Shown one piece after another: positions 25,457-32,144 of a DNA stretch of 64,000 nucleotides. Numbering within the stretch: the first letter of the stretch is position 1; each line of letters opens with the position of its first letter. The stretch spans positions 1-64,000 of the forward strand of contig CAILEM010000072.1 of the NCBI GenBank assembly GCA_903833215.1, in the 5' to 3' direction. The notes beneath the pieces were generated by a model that was not told the DNA's origin, made no database searches, and was given only the letters and a program-made list of their open reading frames with translations. The DNA comes from an uncultured Armatimonadota bacterium (GTDB lineage Bacteria > Armatimonadota > Fimbriimonadia > Fimbriimonadales > Fimbriimonadaceae). Made by a program: the position numbers and the translations under genes.

Positions 25457-26833
25457 ATGAATTATCCGGTTTGGGAAGTACAAGGTATTGGATTACCTTG
25501 GGTAGTCGGGATCATAGCGATCTTCCACGTCATGATCTCTCAGTTTGCAGTCGGTGGGGGCCTGTATTTGGCCCTCGTAGAGCGGAAAGCGATTAAGGAT
25601 GGGCGCAGTGATTGGTTCCCTCTGATCAAAGCTCACTCCAAGTTCTTTCTGCTATTGACCGCGGTCTTCGGCACCGTATCCGGCGTTGGTATTTGGTTTG
25701 CCATCGGCTTGATTCAGCCGGAAGCAACAAGCACCCTCATTCACAACTTCGTTTTTGGTTGGGCGATTGAATGGGTGTTCTTCCTCGTTGAGCTGGCCTC
25801 AGCAATCGTGTATTACTACACTTGGGATCGCATCCCTCAAGCTCTACACCTCAAAGTCGCGTGGCTCTATGCAGGCGCTTCGGTCTGCACCTTGGTAATC
25901 ATCAACGGCATTCTGTCGTTCATGCTGACCCCAGGAGATACTTGGCTTGGCGTTGCTGGCTCCGGTCACGAATCCACCTATTTCTGGAATGCGTTCTTCA
26001 ACCCGACTTACTGGCCGAGTTTGATGATCCGCTGTCTGGTCTGTGGTTCGCTAGCAGCAGTGTGGGCATTGGTCACCTTCTCTCGATTGGATGTCGAAGC
26101 CTATGGCAAGACTCGAACCGAGCTCATTCGATGGACAGTCCGTTGGCTCATTCCGGCATTCATTCTTATGCCGATCGCATTCCTTTGGTATGCGGCAATG
26201 ATTCCAGCCACCAACAAGCATTTGCTTGAGCTTGGTATGGCAACAATCGGTTCTGGTGCGTTCACGCAGGTGACTCGCATTGCCCTTCTCAGCATTATGA
26301 GTTCGGCGACGATCGCTGCCGTGGCGTACCTGTTTGCTTACAAGTATCCGCGCGACTTCAGCTCCGGGCATGCAATCGCGATCGTTGGTATCGCTTTGGC
26401 CGCCACAGCTTCAACGGAATACGCCCGTGAAGCGATTCGCAAGCCTTACGTTATCGGCAGCCACATGTACTCGAACGGCGTTCGCGTACATGATGTCGAC
26501 AAACTTAATCAGACTGGGTTCTTAACTCAGTCGATGTGGACTCCGACGGGCGCTGCCGTGACCGACGTTCAACGCGGAAAGGCAATGTTCGCTGGTCAGT
26601 GTATGTACTGCCACACGGTGAACGGATACCGCTCGATGAAGCACTTCCTAGAAGGCCGCGATGCCAAGGCAATCGGCAACATCCTGACGATGCTTCGCCA
26701 AAACAAGGTTGACTCCCCTTATCATGCCTACATGCCACCCCTCGTCGGCACTACCGAAGAGGTCGCAGCGTTGCAGACCTATCTGCTAACGCTCAATCAA
26801 GCCGCACCCGCCGGCTCCGTCGCACGAAAGTAG
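25457..26833 (+). CDS. Cytochrome bd-superfamily subunit (CydA-like) fused to cytochrome c
   Basis: A 458-aa membrane protein with about 9 helices and a C-terminal cytochrome c. CydA-type residues are kept: H24 (IFHVMISQFAVGGGLYLAL), E105 and E112 (AIEWVFFLVELAS) and E335 in REAIRKPYVIG, matching E. coli H19, E99, E107 and E445 at the oxygen site. The b558 ligand H186 is replaced by arginine (R202 in MIRCLVCG) and there is no Q loop, so quinol is unlikely to bind. CMYCH (392-396) binds heme c, with a candidate Met ligand in the YMPPLVG segment. This matches bd-superfamily families described as lacking the quinol site. It would accept electrons from the bc core and may reduce oxygen. Last gene of the operon. 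Confidence 0.8.
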   Translation: MNYPVWEVQGIGLPWVVGIIAIFHVMISQFAVGGGLYLALVERKAIKDGRSDWFPLIKAHSKFFLLLTAVFGTVSGVGIWFAIGLIQPEATSTLIHNFVFGWAIEWVFFLVELASAIVYYYTWDRIPQALHLKVAWLYAGASVCTLVIINGILSFMLTPGDTWLGVAGSGHESTYFWNAFFNPTYWPSLMIRCLVCGSLAAVWALVTFSRLDVEAYGKTRTELIRWTVRWLIPAFILMPIAFLWYAAMIPATNKHLLELGMATIGSGAFTQVTRIALLSIMSSATIAAVAYLFAYKYPRDFSSGHAIAIVGIALAATASTEYAREAIRKPYVIGSHMYSNGVRVHDVDKLNQTGFLTQSMWTPTGAAVTDVQRGKAMFAGQCMYCHTVNGYRSMKHFLEGRDAKAIGNILTMLRQNKVDSPYHAYMPPLVGTTEEVAALQTYLLTLNQAAPAGSVARK

Positions 26834-26842
26834 TCATCGATC

Positions 26843-26884
26843 AAATAGGGTGGTATCTGGTTAGCAGATACCACCCTATTTTGC
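26843..26884 (+). terminator. Strong terminator of the respiratory operon
   Basis: A perfect 17-bp stem (26843-26859 with 26865-26881) with a 5-base GTTAG loop. The stem contains GGGTGGTATCTG and ends in TTTT. It starts 9 bases after the stop of the last operon gene. Confidence 0.85.
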
Positions 26885-26897
26885 ATACGTACCCGCC

Positions 26898-27031
26898 CTC
26901 GTAGCCGGCGATGGTTGTCCCGCCGCAACGGCATTCCTGCTTGCATGTGCCTAAAGGGGTAGATCGGGACGCCCCGTTGCGGATGTGCCTCAAGGTTTCC
27001 GGACGTCGGTACGATCACCGCCGACTACGAG
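26898..27031. repeat. REPIN-like inverted repeat, family A copy 2
   Basis: Right arm 27004-27031 is nearly identical to those of the other two copies, including the TTTCCGGA lead-in. The left arm 26898-26925 is its inverted match at 22 of 28 positions, so it has decayed. A second inner pair, GCAACGG and CCGTTGC, lies at 26925-26931 and 26974-26980. Located just after the respiratory operon terminator. Confidence 0.7.
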
Positions 27032-27077
27032 TCTGGTTGGTATTTCGGGTTTGGCACTATCAGCGTGGACTCCCGTT

Positions 27078-27701
27078 TCAATTCAACCATTGGCGGATTT
27101 TCCCTGTGCACTTTGCACAGAATTTGCTGGATGAATCGGGCATCAATCCCTTCCCTTTTCCATCGACCATGATGCATTTCGCGTCAGGGCAGTGTGGAAG
27201 GCCCAAGGTGTGGCCGATTTCGTGGACCGCTGTTTTGCCGATTTGACGCCGCGCTCGGAATGACGACACGACACAGTTCGCCCCACCGAGTTGGCCCAAA
27301 CCCATAATTCCGTAATCCTCATGCCCGTGAGCTGGCGTTGAGATATCTTTGTCGGTCACGACAATCACTTTGCTTAGCCCAACCTTTGGGGCAGACACCA
27401 TGATCTTCTCTGCTCGATACCTTGATCGAGGCGAATAGTAGGCGGATTTGAGCATATCAACCCCCTTCAACTCGATTACCGAGAGCTTGAATGTTTGCTC
27501 GAGAGCGTTCTCCACGTCGTCGAGTGTTTGCCGCTTTGGGTTGCCCATCGGCAACACGGCCATCCCCAAGAGAGTTCGGCGATCGGCGCGTGATGTGTGG
27601 ACGCCTGAATTGCAGCCGCTGGAGATAATCAGGGCGAGGGATGCGGGCAGGACGACACAGCTGGCCCAAGGTTTGGATTTTCTTTGTCGCAACCTATTCA
27701 T
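27078..27701 (-). CDS. Archaemetzincin-like zinc metalloprotease, lipoprotein
   Basis: Predicted zinc protease (207 aa) of the archaemetzincin family (M54). The full signature is present: HEIGHTLGLPHC with the catalytic Glu and three His, a C-x4-C-x-M segment (CPDAKCIM, Met-turn) and a C-terminal CAKC that with the earlier cysteines forms the structural zinc site. The N-terminus is a lipoprotein signal with lipobox ISSGC, so the enzyme is probably membrane-tethered outside the cytoplasm. Most archaemetzincins have no export signal, which makes this unusual. Substrate unknown. It is flanked by two copies of the same REPIN-like repeat. Confidence 0.85.
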   Translation of the reverse strand: MNRLRQRKSKPWASCVVLPASLALIISSGCNSGVHTSRADRRTLLGMAVLPMGNPKRQTLDDVENALEQTFKLSVIELKGVDMLKSAYYSPRSRYRAEKIMVSAPKVGLSKVIVVTDKDISTPAHGHEDYGIMGLGQLGGANCVVSSFRARRQIGKTAVHEIGHTLGLPHCPDAKCIMVDGKGKGLMPDSSSKFCAKCTGKIRQWLN

Positions 27702-27770
27702 CTATCAGTAGAGACATGAAGCACCCTTCCGACGGTTCATAACCCAATTCACAACAATTCACACCCACTT

Positions 27771-27893
27771 CGTCGGCGGTGACCGTCCGACGAACGGTAG
27801 GACCAGACACGCACCGCCTCGGCCCGGCATTCACCCAAAAATCACACAAATTCTGCACGTTTCCGGACGTCGGTACGATCACCGCCGACTACG
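27771..27893. repeat. REPIN-like inverted repeat, family A copy 3
   Basis: Right arm 27868-27893 (CGTCGGTACGATCACC and following bases, preceded by TTTCCGGA) faces a left arm at 27771-27792 that matches it in inverted orientation apart from one missing base and one mismatch. It fills most of the divergent spacer between the archaemetzincin and proS genes. Confidence 0.7.
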
Positions 27894-27987
27894 GGGCTGG
27901 GTGGTGGATCGGGTCGGTTGTGGCAATCTGACTCTGTGTGGGGCAATAATCTTTGTGCCCCACGTTTGAATCCTCGGGCATTTGTTT

Positions 27988-29760
27988 ATGAGAGTCTCTA
28001 ACCTATTTGGCGATACGCGCCGTGATGCTCCGGCTGAAGAGTCGATTGCTTCGCAGCAGATGATGGTCCGTGCTGGGTACGTCGACAAACTGGCGACGGG
28101 CATCTTCACGTACATGCCGCTTGCCTACCGCTCCATCCGAAAGATTGAGCAGATCCTTCGCGAGGAGATGGATGCGATTGGCGGTCAGGAACTCAATATG
28201 CCCGTGGTCCACCCGGCGGAGATATGGCAGCGCACAGGTAGGTGGTTCGAGATTGACGACTCGATGGTGCGATTCAAAGACCGTCGTGGCCACGATATGG
28301 CTCTCGCGATGACCCACGAGGAAGTCGTTGGGCAACTCGCGGCGTCGTTCGTCCGGTCATATCGCCAGTTGCCGATGCTGATCTACCAAATGCAGACGAA
28401 GTTTCGAGACGAGGCAAGGGCGCGCGGTGGCCTCATTCGAGTGCGGGAGTTCATCATGAAGGACTCCTACTCGCTCGATATCAACGAAGCAGGTCTCATC
28501 GAGCAGTATGCGAGGCATTACCACGCCTACCACCGTATCGGACTGCGAGTTGGCCTTCCCCTCGTTGCTGTCGGCAGCGACGTGGGAATGATGGGCGGTA
28601 AACAAGCTCACGAGTTCATGTACCTGACCCCGATCGGCGAGGACACGCTTGTGATCTCTGAATCTGGCGACTACGCTGCCAACCAAGAGGCCGCCGTGTT
28701 TCTCCGCGAACCATTCGATGGTGGCGAACCAGTTCCAATGCAGGAAGTCGAAACGCCGAACACAACGACCATCGCTGCACTAGCAAAGCTTCTCGACGTA
28801 TCGACGAAGCAAACCGCCAAGGCTGTTTTCCAAGTTGCGAACTTCTCTGGAGACAAACCCGACCATCTGGTGTTGGCCCTCATTCGGGGAGATCTCGAAG
28901 TGAACGTCACCAAACTTCGGAACATAATCGGGGCGATGGGACTGCGGCCAGCCCAACTCGACGAGATCGACGCAATTGGCGCGGTGGCCGGCTATGGTTC
29001 GGCAGTTGGGATCAAGAGGGAGCGAGTGATTGTCGTCGCCGACCCGTCTGTCGTTGAAGGGACCAATATGGTCGCAGGTGCCAATAAACCTGGCTGGCAC
29101 CTTACAGGAGTCAACTACGGCCGAGACTACACGGCAGACATCGTGTCCGATATTGCCGAAGCGCTTGAGGGCGCAATTAGCGTCGTTTCAGGCGACAAAC
29201 TCATGCTCCAAAGAGGCATCGAGGTCGGAAACATCTTCCAACTCGGAACGAAGTACACCGAAGCAAACAAAGCCTATTTCACTGATGAGAACGGCGAGGC
29301 GAAGCCGATTCTCATGGGCTCCTACGGAATCGGAGTTGGAAGATTGTTAGCGTGTGTGGCCGAAGAGCATCTTGATGAAAAAGGGCTTTGCTTCCCTATC
29401 TCCATTGCCCCATACCATGTGTCGTTGATCTCTCTCTGTCGTCAATCCGAACGTCCAGAAGCACTCTATCAGGATATGCTTGACGCCGGACTGGAAGTGC
29501 TGTTCGATGATCGCGAAGCCTCCGCAGGTGTGAAATTCGCCGACTCCGAGTTGCGCGGACTACCCATACAGGTTGTCATTTCCGAGCGGTCGCTCAAAGG
29601 TGGCAACGTTGAGATCGCCCTGCGTAAGGGTGGCGAGCGGGAGTTCGTTCCGGTTGAAAATGCGGTGGCGTTCCTCCAAGCGAAAATCGCAGAGATGTTT
29701 GCTGCCATCAACGCAACCGTGGGCACCGCGCCTCACTGGCAGCAGAAGGCTACGTCATGA
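27988..29760 (+). CDS. proS: Prolyl-tRNA synthetase
   Basis: Class II aminoacyl-tRNA synthetase charging tRNA-Pro (590 aa from ATG 27988), cytoplasmic. Bacterial-type layout: motif 2 region (FRDEARARGGLIRVREFIMK), an editing insertion domain (~235-400) that hydrolyses Ala-tRNA-Pro, with TAKAVFQV and LVLALIRGDLEVN, motif 3 (MGSYGIGVGRLLACVAE) and a C-terminal anticodon-binding domain. Length is normal. A TTG two codons upstream (27982) is an alternative start. The next gene overlaps its stop by 4 bases (ATGA). Confidence 0.97.
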   Translation: MRVSNLFGDTRRDAPAEESIASQQMMVRAGYVDKLATGIFTYMPLAYRSIRKIEQILREEMDAIGGQELNMPVVHPAEIWQRTGRWFEIDDSMVRFKDRRGHDMALAMTHEEVVGQLAASFVRSYRQLPMLIYQMQTKFRDEARARGGLIRVREFIMKDSYSLDINEAGLIEQYARHYHAYHRIGLRVGLPLVAVGSDVGMMGGKQAHEFMYLTPIGEDTLVISESGDYAANQEAAVFLREPFDGGEPVPMQEVETPNTTTIAALAKLLDVSTKQTAKAVFQVANFSGDKPDHLVLALIRGDLEVNVTKLRNIIGAMGLRPAQLDEIDAIGAVAGYGSAVGIKRERVIVVADPSVVEGTNMVAGANKPGWHLTGVNYGRDYTADIVSDIAEALEGAISVVSGDKLMLQRGIEVGNIFQLGTKYTEANKAYFTDENGEAKPILMGSYGIGVGRLLACVAEEHLDEKGLCFPISIAPYHVSLISLCRQSERPEALYQDMLDAGLEVLFDDREASAGVKFADSELRGLPIQVVISERSLKGGNVEIALRKGGEREFVPVENAVAFLQAKIAEMFAAINATVGTAPHWQQKATS

Positions 29761-30797
29761 CCTTCACGAAACCCAGGCGGCTCTCCGTCGGAGACACGAT
29801 TGCCGTTGTTTCTCCCTCATGGGGCGGGCCCAGTAGGTATCCGAATGTGTTCGACATGGGAATTCAGAACATCGAGTCGCTGTTCGGGCTGAAGGTCAAG
29901 GAGTATCCGACGGCTCGGATGGACGCCCAGTTCACATATGAGCATCCTGAGGTCCGCGCCAAGGACCTTAACGACGCCTTTGCTGATGACGAAGTCTCAG
30001 CGATCTTTGCTAGCATCGGTGGAGACGATTCGGTCCGACTGCTTCCTCTCCTAGACCTCGATTTGATCCTGGCTCATCCGAAGGTCTTGATGGGCTATTC
30101 GGATACAGCGGTGCTGAACAGCTATCTGTGCAGCCGAGGTCTGGTCACTTTTAACGGCCCGAGCGTGATGGCTGGATTCGCACAGATGCAGCACTTACCC
30201 GCCGAGCTTGTCGAAAACGTGAAGCAGGTTTTATTTCAACCGTCGCATCGACTGGAATATGCCCCCTACTCTCATTGGGCGAACGACTATGTCGACTGGG
30301 GCACGCCTGGATATGACGGCGTCCGCAATTTGAGTCCGAATACAGAGGGTTGGCACTGGTTGCAAGGCGAAGGCGTGGTGACCGGTGCATTGTATGGCGG
30401 TTGCATAGAGGTTTTCGAGTTCACAAAGGGCACCCGATTCTGGCCATCGCCCGAATTCTTCGACGGCAAGATCCTGTTCTTTGAGACCAGTGAGGATAAA
30501 CCGAGCGTCGCTAACCTAAAGTATATGCTCCGCAACTACGGCTCGATGGGCGTCCTCGATCAAGTCAGCGCCCTAATGTTCGGCCGAGCCAGATCGTTTA
30601 CCGATACCGAGAAAGTCGAATTAGAAGAGACGATTGTGCGGGTTGTCGCCAAAGAGTTCGGACGACCCGACATGCCCATCGTCGCCAACATGGACTTCGG
30701 CCACACCGACCCCCAGTTCATCATGCCGCTAGGAATCCAAGCCGAGATCGACTGCCAAAAGCGGACCTTCGCCCTGGTTGAAACCGCAGTAGTTTGA
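29757..30797 (+). CDS. S66 family LD-carboxypeptidase / MccF-like peptidase
   Basis: Cytoplasmic serine peptidase (346 aa) of family S66, which includes LD-carboxypeptidases of murein recycling and MccF, which detoxifies peptide-nucleotide antibiotics. The N-terminal GDTIAVVSPSWGGPSRYP, FASIGGDDSVRLLP and the nucleophile S115 in MGYSDTAVLN are typical. The GGDDS and long C-terminal domain (LFFETSEDKPSV) are closer to the MccF-like branch. Coupled to proS through an ATGA overlap, which could make it a helper against aminoacyl-nucleotide toxins; that is inference. Confidence 0.88.
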   Translation: MTFTKPRRLSVGDTIAVVSPSWGGPSRYPNVFDMGIQNIESLFGLKVKEYPTARMDAQFTYEHPEVRAKDLNDAFADDEVSAIFASIGGDDSVRLLPLLDLDLILAHPKVLMGYSDTAVLNSYLCSRGLVTFNGPSVMAGFAQMQHLPAELVENVKQVLFQPSHRLEYAPYSHWANDYVDWGTPGYDGVRNLSPNTEGWHWLQGEGVVTGALYGGCIEVFEFTKGTRFWPSPEFFDGKILFFETSEDKPSVANLKYMLRNYGSMGVLDQVSALMFGRARSFTDTEKVELEETIVRVVAKEFGRPDMPIVANMDFGHTDPQFIMPLGIQAEIDCQKRTFALVETAVV

Positions 30798-30897
30798 TGC
30801 CGAAGCATGGATAGGGGAGAGGCGTGCCTCATTTGCGCTGTGGCTTCGCTGAAAATAGGGTTACACTGCCGCCCGTCGATGTCAAAGAACTCCTAGA

Positions 30898-31045
30898 CAC
30901 TGCCAGCGATGATGCCTCCAGCCGGAGCCATCGGCGGAGCCTGGAGGCTCGTGATCAAGTGCTCGGCTGGCCAACGTATCTTCGCCCCCAGAAGCAGGTG
31001 GTTCAAGCCTCCAGGCTCCGCTTTCAGCTCCGGCTGGAGGCATCA
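30898..31045. repeat. Inverted repeat, family B copy 1 (two units)
   Basis: Unit 1 (30898-30949) is an imperfect palindrome beginning CACTGCCAGCGATGATG, with GCCTCCAG and CTGGAGGC ends. Unit 2 (31006-31045) is its inverted partner. The pair is separated by 56 bases, again a REPIN-like layout. A third unit at 53573-53624 matches unit 1 over about 50 bases in opposite orientation. No gene is seen in the rest of the 30798-31068 spacer. Confidence 0.7.
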
Positions 31046-31068
31046 ACGACTTTGGTATGTGACCTGCC

Positions 31069-32097
31069 TCAGACAGGATTTGGGTTGCGGCTGAAGCCGT
31101 TTTGATGCCAGTAGGGGTAGGCCTTGGGGGTTTGGCTGGCGGCGTCTAGCTTGGCGACTTGGGCGGGGGTGAGATTCCAACCGATGGCGCCTAGGTTGTC
31201 TCGGAGCTGCTCTTCGGTTCTAGCACCAATGATGATCGTGGAGACGGTTGGACGCTGGAGGAGCCAGTTGAGAGCTATCTGGGGCACCGTTTTGCCGGTT
31301 TCGGCAGCAACTTCATCGATCGCGTCGACGACTTGGAACAGATACTCTTCGGGTACTTGGGGACCGGCTCCAGCCGTTACCGGATTCTTCAGACGGGTGT
31401 TATCGGGAACGGACTGCCCACGACGCAGCTTGCCGGTGAGTCTTCCCCAGCCGAGTGGACTCCACACCACTGCACCGACGCCCTGGTCAATTCCGAGCGG
31501 CATTAGCTCCCACTCGTAGTCTCGTCCGATGAGCGAATAGTACGCCTGGTGCGCCACGTACCGAGATAGGTTGTGCTTCTCCGAATAGGCGAGCGACTTC
31601 ATCAGATGCCAGCCAGAGAAGTTGGAACAGCCGATGTACCGCACTTTACCGCTGCGAACGAGGTCATCGAGGGCATTCAGGGTTTCATCGATTGGAGTCA
31701 AGGCATCGAAAGCGTGCATCTGATACAGGTCGATATGGTCCGTTCCCAGACGGCGCAGGCTATCTTCACACGACTTGATGAGGTGATAGCGAGAGGAGCC
31801 AACGTCATTTGGTCCTGGTCCAAAAGTGAAGGTAGCTTTGGTTGATACCAAGACTTCGTCGCGACGACCTTTGATGGCTTGGCCCAAAATCTCTTCCGCC
31901 AACCCCAATGAGTAGGTGTCGGCCGAGTCAAACATATTGAGGCCAGCTTCCAAGCAGATATCCACCATGCGGGTTGCGTGGGCAACGTCGCTATTGCCAA
32001 AACCCTGGAAGAAGTCCCCCTTGCCTCCAAATGTCCCGGTGCCAAAACTCAAGACGGGCACTTTTAGCCCCGATCCGCCTAGCTTTCTATATTCCAT
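31069..32097 (-). CDS. Aldo/keto reductase
   Basis: NADPH-dependent aldo/keto reductase (342 aa), cytoplasmic. Key elements: SFGTGTFGG, NMFDSADTYSLGLAEEILGQ with catalytic Asp and Tyr, the Lys in VLVSTKATFTFG, the DHIDLYQMHAFD strand with the active-site His, and ILIGARTEEQL-type cofactor binding near the C-terminus (TIIIGARTEEQLRDNLGAIG). Not closely similar to the shorter AKR at 16663-17607. It lies 47 bases downstream-to-upstream of the S9 peptidase gene on the same strand. Confidence 0.9.
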   Translation of the reverse strand: MEYRKLGGSGLKVPVLSFGTGTFGGKGDFFQGFGNSDVAHATRMVDICLEAGLNMFDSADTYSLGLAEEILGQAIKGRRDEVLVSTKATFTFGPGPNDVGSSRYHLIKSCEDSLRRLGTDHIDLYQMHAFDALTPIDETLNALDDLVRSGKVRYIGCSNFSGWHLMKSLAYSEKHNLSRYVAHQAYYSLIGRDYEWELMPLGIDQGVGAVVWSPLGWGRLTGKLRRGQSVPDNTRLKNPVTAGAGPQVPEEYLFQVVDAIDEVAAETGKTVPQIALNWLLQRPTVSTIIIGARTEEQLRDNLGAIGWNLTPAQVAKLDAASQTPKAYPYWHQNGFSRNPNPV

Positions 32098-32144
32098 GTT
32101 TCAATCCTTCCCTGTTGTCTACGGCCAAATGCACCCCGAAGTCG

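Noticed and set aside
30898-31045. Possible CRISPR array
   Set aside because: Only two inverted units rather than direct repeats with regular spacers, and no cas genes.
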